Shown here: in pieces, positions 19,945-38,671 of the stretch | How the letters are laid out: the number at the start of each line of letters is the position of its first letter | Position numbering within the stretch: position 1 is the first letter of the stretch | From: Kwoniella bestiolae CBS 10118 | Lineage: Eukaryota; Basidiomycota; Tremellomycetes; Tremellales; Cryptococcaceae | Assembly: GCF_000512585.2 (NCBI RefSeq) | Contig: NC_089247.1 | Span: 1,054,001-1,118,000 of the forward strand | Direction of reading: 5' to 3' | DNA: 64,000 nucleotides | Notes under the pieces: generated by a model | Told to the model about the DNA's origin: nothing | Seen by the model: only the letters and a program-made list of their open reading frames with translations | The model's database searches: none | Position numbers and translations under genes: made by a program

Positions 19945-22648
19945 TCACTGAGGTCCTTGAGCCTGCATAGCGAGCAACTTGATAACTTGGACTTCACCAT
20001 CCGCAAGACCTTTCACTGTATCACAGTCCCACGTGTTAGCATCCGAAGCGACCAGCTACCCACTTCCACAAAGAGCCAGAAAGAAGAACAACTCACTGAA
20101 CCAAGTCTTGTAGAACCCTTCATCTCCACTCACGATCTTGTTGTCCATGGCGTTCAGCGCGTCAGAGATGAACTGACCGGTGAACCCTATATCACAATGT
20201 ACAATGCATCAGTATCAGTACTTCGACCGAGAACCGAGAAGAAAAGGTACAACCCACCAAGTCTGGAATTATCAAACGCAGCGAAAGTCTTGGCGGCCTT
20301 CCACCCATCCGAGTATCCCTTGGCGATAGCAGCTTGTTCGGGTGTGTACACCACGGCGCTCTCGCTGCCATCTCTCTTGATAGCTCTTGAGTGTTTTCTT
20401 GAATGAGCTCTGGCAGACCGAGCGACGAATCTGTGTCGTTGGAGTTGAGAGGCCACGAGGAACGCCCGTTGAGGTAATGAAGTAAGACCTAGGGATCGTT
20501 TCTTGGTGAGTTGTTGTCTTGAGGAAGGGACTGTAGCTTGGTCCACCCGGGAGCCAGCTACGAAAGCTGCCTGAGCGAGAGCACCAGTATCGTATGTTGA
20601 GGGCGTGGAGGTTGAAGTAGGCCAGAGAGTGGTGGTAGTCATGGAGGAATCGTCATAGTTGGCCGACACAGCATCGCTGTCGTCCTCAATTGAGGATGAG
20701 GGCGAAGCTGAAGCTGGTGAATCGGGGATAGAGTCAAACTCGGTAGTAGCCAGCGCTTCAGTGACCTGATCGTACTCGGGATCACTAGCACCCATGGCGG
20801 CCAACCAATCATCGGTGGTAGGTGGTGAATAGTCATTATCGCTCGAAGGAGACGAAGTACCGAACGACAGGAAGGAAGTATCGGTGGCGGGATCCTGAGA
20901 TGCGGATGAGGCTACACCACCTTGGATAGCTTGGATGGTGGATTTAGGGTAGGAGTAGAAGGTCGAGGGAAGGGTGTTACCGACTGCTGAGGTGAAGCAC
21001 CAGTTCACGTCTGAGGCGCAGTTCTCGGTTTTGTAGCCTGTGTTACAAGGATGTATCAGCTGACTATCACATATCTCGCATATAACAAGGTAAGTCACAG
21101 AATGACGAGGGATGGGTAAAATGAACATCGCTTACTCCAGAAACTGTACCCGGCCGTAGCATTCGTATAACTCTCCATCTGACCCGTACAGAACGCTCGT
21201 CTGTCTCCCTGCTGATCCTGCGAATTTGACAGGGCTTGACCAGACAAAGCACAAGAGAACTCATCAATCACGATATTTCGTCTCCCCTCATTAGAAGCGC
21301 CGATTATCTGTTGTGATAATCCCCCCTGACCAGGTGTAAGCGAGGCAGTAAGCTGATTAGCAGGTGTAGCTTGCGAGTTGGCATCGCCAAAGACGAAATA
21401 CGAGTGATGGTCCAATACGACGAAATCCTTTCTCGTCGAGATATAATCGGCGAAACGGGACATGTCGAACGCGTCGTTAAGGTAGAAGGGGAAGACGGAC
21501 GCTTCGGGTGATACTTGTCTCAAAACGCCTAGCACCTGAGTATAGAAGGATGGTAGACTATCGACATTGCTTGGTTCGTTCAGGATCTGGATACCGACGA
21601 CGTTGTTTACTTTCACGAGCTGTTGGGTGAGGTAGGTGAGGATGTTGATTGTAAGCTGGATGTTGGTGGGGTTGCTGAATAGGTTTTGTTGTCCGTCTGA
21701 AACTCCAGAATGGGCTTGGCCATTCTGACTGCCTGGGGCACCTGCATCCAGTACAGTAGAATGTCAGCTGCCACAATTGAATTGATGAAATATGATCGAC
21801 TGACCGTGTAGATCGACCAGTACACCCAGACCGTACTTCTCTGCCCAGTTGATAGCTCTCACAACCCTAGGCCACGAATTGACATAAGCAGCAGAAACAG
21901 ATTCGAAGGCTGTTCCCTGGCAATAGACCGGACCAAGTGACCAGCTATCGGATCAAGCCAAATACAAAGTCAACTCAGAGTATCAACCGATACTAAAACA
22001 TGGATGGAAAAAGCAGACTTACTATCCAATAGGCAGCCTAACAGTATTTATCCCAACCCCCGCAAGGTACTTGAAATCATCCTCCGTAATCCACTCGTCC
22101 CAATGTCGTTCGAGCACCTGTCTAGCATTATCCACACTCCCCCATCCATTTGCAATATCAAATTCCGCCTGTTTATTCCCACTGGCACAGGTAAACAGCG
22201 AAGGATTCATCCATTGTTCTTGGACGAACCATGATCCGAGATTCACACTTTGTTGTTGTCGATACCTATAGATCAGGGCCTTGTTCGCATCGTAGGGTGC
22301 GAATGGCTCTAACAATACGGGCGAGGGAGGGGAATAGGGAGTGATGGAGCAGCTGTCTTGGACTGATACATTCCCATCGTCCGACGAAGCGGCAGTATAG
22401 CTTGGATCTGAACTGGAAATGGAGGTTGAGTTGGATTCGGACTCGTCAAAATTGACAGCAGCGATTAATCCTCCTCCGGCACCCCCGAGTAGACCATTTA
22501 GCGCACCTCCAGACTGAACACCGCTTACTACGCTCCCCGTCGAATCTAGTACACCGCCTGCTAGACCGCCGACGAGTGGGATAGGCTTAGCGAGGGAAGA
22601 GACTAGTCCGAGGGTGGATAGGACTTTTTGGAGGTCTATCAATACCAT
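19945..22648 (-). CDS. GH5 exo-beta-1,3-glucanase-like protein with long C-terminal extension
   Basis: Six exons join in phase: 22648-22023, 21944-21805, 21741-21136, 21037-20258, 20186-20097 and 20015-19945 (770 aa). The glycoside hydrolase core has SVNLGSWFVQEQWMNPSLF, ITEDDFKYLAGVGINTVRLP, YGLGVLVDLHGAPGSQNGQA, the acid/base Glu in VVGIQILNEPSN, LDHHSYFVF and the nucleophile Glu in IVIDEFSCALSG. This is the Exg1-type GH5 arrangement for cell-wall beta-1,3-glucan. After the core, about 280 residues are Ser/Thr/Asp-rich with dibasic clusters (LTKKRSLG, RKHSRAIKRDG). They end in a compact segment (GYSDGWKAAKTFAAFDNSRL, GFTGQFISDALNAMDNKIVS). The N-terminus is only weakly signal-like, so secretion is inferred from the family. 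Confidence 0.88.
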
Positions 22649-23522
22649 TTTTGAGGGTAAGTCGGTGGGTAGAGGGGTGGTAGGAAGTGGGAAGTGGCGG
22701 GTTGTTTAGGTTGTTTGGAAGGGGAAGAAGGAGGGGAAGAAGAGGAGATAAAATTTTTGGTTTTTGGTTTTTTGCCTTTTCGAGGGTGAGTTATTGGAGT
22801 TTGGGTTTCGAAGACTTTAGAAGGGAGACCGGCTCCGTGTTTTGAACAAGTGAGTGAAACTTAGGTAGAAAAGTACAAAAATAATCTCGATCACGTCCAG
22901 ACGTGTCGGCTTAATCAAAGAACGGGGTGAGAGAGAAAGTTGGTGAACCGATTGGTGAAGAAGGGGCATATGGATTCAACATTATGCGCTTCTATATAAA
23001 CTCATACACACATCTTGACTCGTCAGGAGATTAGTAGCCAGCTATAACATATGATATGCAGGCTGCAAGTGATCTTACCCGGGAGCTTGTGTGGTAGTCA
23101 AAGACACCTGGCGGAATGTCTCAGATTGAGATGAGATCAATCATTCCAATTCCAGCTGACCTTTGCGCAGGTAGTGGCACGGCGACCTTTTTGGGATCTG
23201 CAGGCTGATCATTGTGTCATCGTACCACGAACCATGCAGTTGTACTGTAACTTTCAAAACCGACCTATCGTATGCTCAGACTCGAAAGAATGAGAATGGC
23301 ACTATGGTGCTCATACCAAATTTGAGGCTCCATCAAAATTGACATGAATGAGATTCATTCCTCGTACATATGCGAAAATGCCATATATCGAATACCCCAA
23401 CGGTAACAATCGAAAGATGTAATGAGAAACGAATGAATGAAGATAAGATAATCACGAAAGATGAGATCGAACTTTTGTATCTTCCAACCCGGAGAATCTA
23501 ATCTACCAATTAACACTACTCT
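22649..23522. other. Promoter and 3' spacer region
   Basis: This stretch contains a T-rich run (TTTTTGGTTTTTGGTTTTTT) at about 22755 just upstream of the GH5 start, and otherwise no gene. The minus-strand CHD1 terminates at its right edge. Confidence 0.5.
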
Positions 23523-29997
<6,475 letters not shown>

Positions 29998-31816
29998 CGT
30001 GTATGACTAGCTGTCTATGGACGAGACCAAGGAGGTGTTGACTGGGTAGAGGTAGTTAAGTGTTAACGATTTATCCACCTTGAAAGAGGGGTAGCTCATA
30101 AAGGGCGAATTTACGAGCAAGTGTGAATATGCATTGTATGAATTATATGTCAAGACAAGTAGCAGGCCATGCATTGACGACGCTTTCAGATAGAGGTGAG
30201 AGATAGGTCAAGCCAAGGGGAAGGAAGGAACGACCGAATGGACAGGAGGTCAACCATTTCGAAGAAACCCTCTATATCCATCCTCCTCATTTCTATCCAA
30301 TCCATATATGGACGCGATTCTACGCGTTGCAATTCATGTTTGATCTTCCTTCTTATCCTTCTCTCTGTTATCCCACGATTGGATAATTGCCCTCGACCGT
30401 CCATGGCTGTACCGATGAGACACCCGTCCAAATGACCTTGTACCCCTTCCCCGCCATCTCATCGTTCCCATAGCCACATCGTCCCTCGACACCTCTTCCT
30501 CGCTATCGCTTCAAGGCTGTATGAACAGGTCCACTCACTATGTATGATCTGATCTCCCTCAACTATGCAAAGTATCGACTCGTGCTTTCCTCTTTCTCTT
30601 ATGATACCTCCAACAGCCTCCTTGATTTCTCTGTGATTGGTATAATGATTAGGTCGGCGCAGTACTCGTTTCTACGGATTTCCGTTTCGCTCGCTGGGGG
30701 TATCACCGTTCAAGACGAGTAGTATACGCTATATCAATGTGAATGAATGTGGATGTGATATGTATGGTGGTGATGATGCGATCGTGATGTGACTGGCTGG
30801 CTGCTGAGTGAACCTGGACCCTATCTCATTGTCTGGTGTGGTGTGGTGCTGTGGGTTACGCCGCTGTTTTTTTGGTTGGTTTCGTTCCCTCTGTCTTTAC
30901 CCGTGTCGACGCCATCATGACATGTAATTCCGTCGCTCACCATCGCTCACCCTCCACTCCACCACCATACACTCATCACCCGGTAACACTCAACCCGATC
31001 AAATCAAATCAAATCACCCATGCATACAGGTATGACAATTCATACGATGCGCTTTTTCTTGGTTTTATCCCACTACCGTACATGCATAGTCACCATCACC
31101 TTGTATACAGTCATCGACATGCTTACGACCTTGCCAAGTCAGTCATTGGATTTTAGCTGAGGTGTATGAGGATCATGAGGATCATGAGGATACATGAAAT
31201 GACGATTGAAATGAGAATAAAGGATAATCTTGCTGATATAGATGTTATACGAGCAATTTACATCCCGAGCATCTACCTAACTGCCCGATCCTAAATTATC
31301 ATGGAGATGGTCCCTGCTCTCTACACCTGCACGTATCATACTGACACTGACACTGACCAAAGATCAATGAAATATACCCCATGATGGGTTTCGCTCTCCA
31401 GAACGTACTGGACCAGCAGGATCATATATATGATCGAGCGTATCTTCTCCAAGTCACCCCAGCGTTCAACACTTGACTATTGATAACACCAGTACACAAG
31501 TATGTAGTGCACTGCAGTGGGATTGAGGTCTAAGCGCTGGATGCGGTTGCGGGCTATACGGTGTGTTGACACTGTACAATCAATGATCCAGGGAACCCTC
31601 ACGCACTAGTGATACCCACCCATCCTTTGTCTTCCTCTCGTCTGAAACTTCATATATATCAATTGACATATGGAACGCAGGACCAAGCGCAATACAGTAT
31701 AAATGGTTGTCGTGCATACAGTATCTCCGTTCTTCCGAGAATGTGGGTATGAAAGATCTTTCATGTACAGCGATCTACCATATCAGAGTCTTCATGATGA
31801 TAACCTCGTCTGAAAT
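29998..31816. other. 1.8 kb divergent intergenic region
   Basis: This stretch lies between the divergent CHD1 and glycosyltransferase genes. Short direct repeats are visible: GAGGATCAT about three times at 31168-31195, ACTGAC three times near 31345, and AAATC three times near 31002. Several short + strand ORFs occur but none has splice or family support. Confidence 0.5.
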
Positions 31817-33045
31817 ATGAGGGTTGTATTGCTCCCAAAACATCAGAAGCACCTATCTATCATCGTGTTTATAGCCATACTTCTCTTATGTTTTTGGAAT
31901 CTTCCCGAACCCCTCACAGAACTAAAGCACTCTCTGTCCTCGTCCTCGACAGCACCCAAAACGAGTACATCAAACAACGACCTCTTCCATCCCCTCCACA
32001 CCCTCCTCGACAACCTATCCCTCCATCCTCCCACAAACCAAACCAATCCCAGCATATTGATATTCCAGCATCTCCCCTACTTCACACCATTGTACCGCGC
32101 ATCCTACGCTACACATAAGATTTACTCTGAGATTTGGGGGTACGGATATGAGTGTTCGAGGTATAATAAGATTGGGGATGGGGATGGGAAGGTGAATAAC
32201 GGGAAATCTATGAATGAGATTTACGCTTTATACGAGGTATTCAGAGCGGAGTTGGAGAGAGACGAGGGGGAGAGGTATGATTGGATCTTGTGAGTATCGT
32301 CCTGGTTCTGTTCTGCCCCAGCTTGAGCGTTAAACGATACTATCGAATCTAATTACTCTCTTACCATGAGGATGAATGGGTTATATACAGGCCGCACTTT
32401 CCTATACCCGTGAGATAAAGTGCTAATCGGTACATGTGCAGCGTAACAGACGTAGACACGATAATATCCAACCCCTCCATCCCCATCCATCTCCTCCTTC
32501 CTCCCACCTCGGTCCACCCGCAGCCCCTATTCCTAGGTAATCAAGATCATAACGGCTTCAATGCTGGCGTCCTAATCCTCAAAGTCCATCCGACGATCCT
32601 CAAACTGCTCGAATGGGTGATAATGCAATTCGAGGACTCGTTAAACACATTAAAGCAAGGGGAAATACCACGTAATGATCAGGTACTATTATCCACTGCG
32701 CTCAATACGGAGGAACTGGGATATGCAGAAGGGTTCTATGAGATTCCAATGGAACGGTTTAATGCGTATTTCCTTCGAGTGGGGGAGGTGCAGATGCAGG
32801 TGCATTTTGTTAATCGGCTTAAGTATAGGTATAGATTTACTCCTGTTGTGGAAGAGAATTTTGGGATACTTCGAGAAGCTCAGAGGCAGCTCAGCAGGAT
32901 ACAGGAGGATGAGAGAGGGAGTATGGGAATTAGTGCGCATGGGCTGGAATTGATAGGCGAGTACGAGCTGGCTAGGAAGACGGGGGAGGAGTATTGGAGA
33001 GGAGCGAAGAATGGGATAGAGGGGATGAGGTTCTTATGGGATTAA
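31817..33045 (+). CDS. GT34-type glycosyltransferase (GMA12/MNN10-like), type II membrane protein
   Basis: Two exons, 31817-32289 and 32442-33045, join in phase (358 aa). An N-terminal TM anchor (IIVFIAILLLCFWNLP) follows a short basic tail, and a Ser/Thr stem follows. The catalytic part shows ILIFQHLPYFTPLYRASYAT, GYECSRYNK, ERYDWIF joined to VTDVDTIISNP (a DXD-type metal site), GNQDHNGFNAGVLILKVHP, PRNDQVLLSTAL and MQVHFVNRLKYR. This order fits the GMA12/MNN10 galactosyl/mannosyltransferase family acting in the Golgi. Sugar specificity cannot be assigned. The 152-nt intron falls just before the DXD motif. Confidence 0.75.
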
Positions 33046-33604
33046 AATGCGATATATTTGTATTTGGATGCATCTATCTGTGCATGTCTGGATATTCATG
33101 GTCAATTTTGACATTGTTGAGTTGCAAGATGAAAGAGATCAGCACGTTGTTACTGTGAAAGATCAAGTCAGTCCACTACTGCCATCTCGCCATACCTTAA
33201 CTTTTGGTTTAAGCATATCCTCTTTTACAGTTCATCCGAAACCCACGTGATTTTGAGCAGTTCCTTCGGAGTTGAATAACCGAACCAAACACACACCTTT
33301 CCCGCCAAGAAACCAAGTAAAAGTAAACCAAAGGACCCAAACCGAGAAGATTGAACAGATGGACATGAACATGAGACCGAAGGAAGATGACAAGGATGAC
33401 GCAGTCAAAGGTCAACAAGTCAATCAACATATATGTATATATACATCAACATGACAACATGACTCATCACTCCTTTGTCAATAACATAGTATGATAATCA
33501 TGATAATCATGATACGAGTACACTCGATCAAACCATAAACTCTACCTGCTTATCTCTCTCTCTCTCTCTTCCCATCCATCTTGCAAGTTGAAACATCAAA
33601 AATC
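33046..33604. other. Spacer upstream of CWH43
   Basis: A CTCTCTCTCT run at about 33556 sits shortly upstream of the ATG, and a TGATAATCATGATAATCATGA repeat lies near 33491. No gene was seen. Confidence 0.5.
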
Positions 33605-36600
33605 ATGTCTACCCTCCTGGCATTCCCAGCTGGGTGGATACCAAAACTACACACATTCATAGCTTACACGGCATTCTCAACTGCCCTATTCGTAGGATGG
33701 TTGAGCGGACTATGGAAGGAACTATGCATCAACTCTGTAGCTAGTAAGTCGACCATCTCTTTTCATCCTTCCATCAAGCTGATATATATCTATGAATACG
33801 CAGAATGGCCAGTAGAATGGTTCCCATCCGTATCAGCAACGTAAGCTCCTACTTTCACCCATCCGTTCAGACATAGTCAGTGAAGGAAGCTGATACACGA
33901 AAGTAGTATAGGAGACCACGCACCTCCAAGAGCACCATTTCAAATCCTCATAGCACTCTGTGCGACCCCTCGATTCTTGCTCCTACTCGTACAATGGCTT
34001 GTCCATCGTTACCCACCTTCCAGACCACCTAGATCGTCAGATCGCTCTCCTTCGGATTCCAAGGGGACTTCATCGGCATTGAGGGAAGTAGGACTGAAAA
34101 CTAGAAATGCAGTATCAAAGTTGGAAAAGGAAGTTGAAGATGAGATGCTCAAACCTGTCGAAGAGGCTTTGAGGGATGAAGTTGGGAATAGAACGTTGGT
34201 GGATATTGAGCTGTTTGTGGGGATTGCTAGGACTTTTTGCTGGTGAGCTCCTCAACTGGCTGATAGGAAGGTCTTGTGAGATAGCTGATTATGATTGATG
34301 GAAGTGGTGGATGGGTGTACATTACTTCGAGGGATCATCATGGTGAGTCACCTCTTCCACTGGAAGATTCGACCTGTTAATCTTACTGACTAGAAGTGAT
34401 GTCCAGATCTTCACGATATGTTCATGATTCTCTACCTCCTCTTGACACTGCCCTGGATGTTCCTTTCCACGCAGAATTGCGTGAATGCCAAAACTAGAAG
34501 TACAAGGTGAGCTACTGGGTAACGACTGCTCACTCACCTTCCAACAGTGACGACGAGGAACGTGCTGACCGTCCCACTTCTTCAATAGGAGGATCCCATT
34601 CTTCGGTTTCTTGGCTATGGTCCCACCGTTGATCTGGTTTTACTACCGACACTCCGTCATGCGTGTACCGGGAGGTCAGTTCAGATCAACTAACCCATGT
34701 GAAAGTAATGTGCTGATAACATCCCATTTATAGCGTATACTTACTATTCAATGTTCGAATGGTCATTGGTATTATGGGATGTTGCTTTTGATGCGTTGGC
34801 GGTACTGGAATTAGGTCATCTACAGGTAAGCTTGCAACTACTCTGTTACAGTGTTTCATAAAGCACGCTCATCCTCACGCTCATTCCAGTTTGCGATCAT
34901 TGACACATCCTCTTCATCCGATACCAAGCACATCGCAGTCGCAAATGGGTGGGTACATCATCCCTCTAAACCGAATGGCCTGGTTTGACGATTTGAGCAT
35001 CGCATGTATTGTATATCACCAATGCAGTCATGGCGCATTCTTCATGCCCAAGACCCGGAGTGTCACTCCTCCCAAATCGAAGGACGGCGAAAAGGTAGAT
35101 TGGACAGCAGAGATCCCTGTGCCTTCCCCGAGATGGCGTGCAGCGCTTGCTTTTGTTAGTGATGTATATTGGGGTGAGCTGCTGTCTCCTCGAAACATAG
35201 ATGTATGCGTTTCAGCTGATCCATGAAGCCTAGGTGTATGTTTCTGGACGGTCTTCACTTCTCTTGGTCTTCAGCTTTTCTACTGGTCAATCTGGAAACT
35301 TGGTATGTATTCGGCCTTGTACCCTCATTTCCCATAATTAGATTAGCAGGTATTGACAGGGTGATGTAGCTCTCGCAGGATCGGAATTGGCACTCTTATC
35401 CAACCTATCAGGCTTCACCTTCTCAATGCGAAATCCCTATGAGTTCTGCACGTCCAAGCAAGGTCTGTTGGCGCACAGAATCATGACTGTGGTGTTTGGT
35501 ATGGGGTTCTACATCTTCCCCTGGCCTGCTGCTAGACTTGTGGGGATATTTATAGGAGTTTGGACGGGTTGGCAGGTCCTTTTTGCGACTTGGGAGAGGT
35601 TGAAGGGAAGTGAGGAGATCGTTGCTGAGGGGCAGAGTGAGTGTTGTCTTTGTCAATAGGTCGACTTCGATCCTTTGCTATTGGGCATATTCGGTTAGGA
35701 ATGACTACGGATCGGTGTTTCGCATTTACTGACTGTGTCATCATAGTTCTCGGTTTGGGTCTAGCCATCACAATGCTCATCAAATACATCAATAATTCCA
35801 CTAATCCCCTGTGGGCGATCTCACATCCCGCTTCTGGGGGGTGGAACCAGACTGGCTTGCTTCTAGCCGCACTAGCCATGTATGAATACTATCAACGACC
35901 CATCGATCTTCATCCTGCACCGCCATCGAACTGGCATATCCGCAAAGAGCCTCAGCGATACACTCTCATCAACCCAACGATATGGCAGCGAAGATTCATC
36001 ACCGTTGGATTTGGAGCTTTGATTCACCTCATCCAGACATTCGTTACTGATGCAGGAACCATCATATCCTGGACCTGGACGGGATATCCAATCAAGGGAC
36101 CTACACTCCACCCATTCGCTGGAATCGTCATTGCAATCACCTCATTGGGTGTCCTCCATCAAAGCAAGAAATTACAGTCGCTCTTAACTGTTCTGGGTCT
36201 AGCCGGTGCGGTCGCTCTATATCGATATCCCGATGGGTTAGGATATGTAGGCGGATTATCATTGATATTCTACCTTCAAGCGATATTTCCAAGTTATATC
36301 AGAGTGATATCGGTGTTCGAACCTGGACCGAGCTACGGTTATGCCCTAGTGACGAATATCGTACTGGATGTGATATCGGTAGTTACGGCTGCATACGCTT
36401 TCGTACCCCTAGGATGGATATTTAGGGAACGTACAGACATCGTACTGTCCTTCTGTATGATAGCTACCATCTTGGGACGGTGGTCCACGAGAAATATCAA
36501 ATTCCCTTCCAATGAGGTATTACCACCAAGAGCCAAGAGACGGATCAAATCTACCAAGAGATATACGATCATCTCGTCGATTGTACTTAGTCTGGTCAGT

Positions 36601-38208
36601 TTGGGATACTCTTATGCCAAGATGCCAAGGTCGGCGCCGGTACCGTATTATAAGGATTATAAGATATTCAGTGGGGGGATATGGACGGTACATTTTGGGT
36701 TGGATAGGGAGGGGAGGGATAGTCAGTGGAGGATGATGAGTTTGATTAAGGAGATGGAGGTGGATGTGCTGGGGCTGTTGGAGAGTGATTGTGAGTTTGT
36801 GTTTGTGTTGTGGTTCTTCATCAATTGTTTTCATATCGTCAAAGGGGTTTCTTGGGCCCCTCATCTCTACCGTGCGACCTGTTCAGATCCTTATGAATGG
36901 TCCACGAAGTATCAGCATTAGAACCGATACTGACCTTCGCTTCTGTTGGTTCTAGTGCATCGCTTCGTATATGGGAATAGGGATTTGACTAGAGTCATTG
37001 CTGAGGAGTTAGGATATGTAAGCTTATCTCCTTTTCGCTAGCTCACGGCAGGAACGTCCAAAGCTGATACTTGGGTGGTACAGTACGTCGATCTGGGACC
37101 AGGGCCAAACAAACATACATGGGGAGCAGCACTCTTGTCGAAATACCCAATACTCAACTCTACACACCACTTGTTACCCTCTCCTCATGGTGAGTTAGCA
37201 CCTGCTATTCACGCTACGTTAGATATTCATGGACAGAAGGTGAACGTGATGGTCAGTCATAATGGACAAGGTAGGTCAATCCATACCCTTCAGCAGGCAA
37301 GCTCACATGATACTGCGTCACAAAGAAATTGAATGGCTGATGATTTTCTTTTCGGTGTGTAGAGGAAGATGCGTTAGATAGGGAGTTGCAGACTACTGAA
37401 ATTGCCAGATTACTGAGCGAAACTGCCGATGCTCCAACTGTTTTCTTGGGATATCTGGTGACTAGACCGGGGGATTTGAGACCATGGCCATATCAGATAT
37501 TGATGGAGGATGGCAAGATGTGGGATATTGAGATGTGAGTTATGCTTTTGATTTCGTCTTTTACATATCAACCGAGCCGATCCTCCTGATAGGATGTATG
37601 GAAGGGCGGTGGTCATATAATTTTTATCTCTGTTGCCTGTTAAACGTGGAGAAGGAGGCTGGAGACTGATCCTGAGTTCTCTTGATGACTATAGCGAAGA
37701 TAGACGTAGATGGTGTGAATACATAGCGTTCAGGGGATTATGGAGGATTGGATTTGCCAGAGTACATGAGAGTGATATTAGTGATACCGAGCTGCAGGTG
37801 GGTTTCGGCATTCCACCCATATCATGACCTCGTAAGTGATCAATGATTGGCTGATATGATGTAATTAGGTCGGGAAATTCATGTTGCCCAAGCCTGGACA
37901 TCCGGTACATTACGAATCGAATACTGAGATGTACTGGCACATCGGAGAGAAGGATGTGAGTTTACTTCTTTCTTCTACCTCTGCGTCTTCTTTCGGGAAG
38001 AGAGTCACCTCTGAACAGACTTGACTTGATGTAAGGCTGATGTGATGCAATGATGCAGATCCCCGAACCATGGCATATGCCTTCAATGTTCCGAGGGAAC
38101 GGTACGAGGGGACATAGATATGTGGTATGGGATGGACCGTTATATTACCTCCCACCTGAGAGGAGTGGATTACAGAGGTATGGTCAGGGATGGGCTATTA
38201 AGCCGTGA
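33605..38208 (+). CDS. CWH43: CWH43: GPI-anchor ceramide-remodelling membrane protein
   Basis: This is a long gene with many short introns from ATG 33605 to TGA 38208; exon edges were resolved only in part. The N-terminal half is a Frag1/DRAM/Sfk1-type multi-TM region: [60 protein letters not shown]. The middle adds about ten more TM helices, as in fungal Cwh43 ([40 protein letters not shown]). The C-terminal part is an endonuclease/exonuclease/phosphatase-like fold: [50 protein letters not shown] then [18 protein letters not shown]. It ends [13 protein letters not shown]. Cwh43 places ceramide on GPI anchors in the ER, which fits the GPI-type gene elsewhere in the window. Confidence 0.9.
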
Positions 38209-38671
38209 TCTATGATTTGGAGTATGATGTGAATCATATGGACTGCACGTCTTGGGGGTGACTTACATGTATTTTAATAACCATGGATGATCAATTTGGA
38301 TCGATGCATGTCTGCATTCATTTCACCAGTGCTGAGATTGTGATGACGCAAGTAAGCGAGGGAAACGTGGTTTTTGGGTAGTATCATAACACTCGGAGAC
38401 GATGTGATTTCATCGCCGTGACAAACCTATCTATACCCTATCTTATACCCTATATATATCACATCACTCTATTACCAGATTCAGGCTCAATCACATTCCA
38501 CACTCTGTCTTTGCTTGTTTGCTCGTGTAAGATAAATCGTTCAAGTACAACACAACTCATTCAATCTCAGCACCAACACCAGTCTTGGCTTGATCACACT
38601 TGTAATCATCAGCATCCTCAAATCAGGTCAATACTTCATCCTTTTCGGCGAGGGACCGGACGATACCCACC
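38209..38671. other. Spacer upstream of SSK2
   Basis: This non-coding stretch lies between two co-directional genes. CAACACCAGTC-rich leader sequence lies near 38570. I see nothing else. Confidence 0.5.

Noticed and set aside
30186..30435. Overlapping 79- and 81-aa ORFs on both strands upstream of CHD1
   Set aside because: They mirror each other over the same bases, with no splice sites or domain; chance ORFs are more likely.
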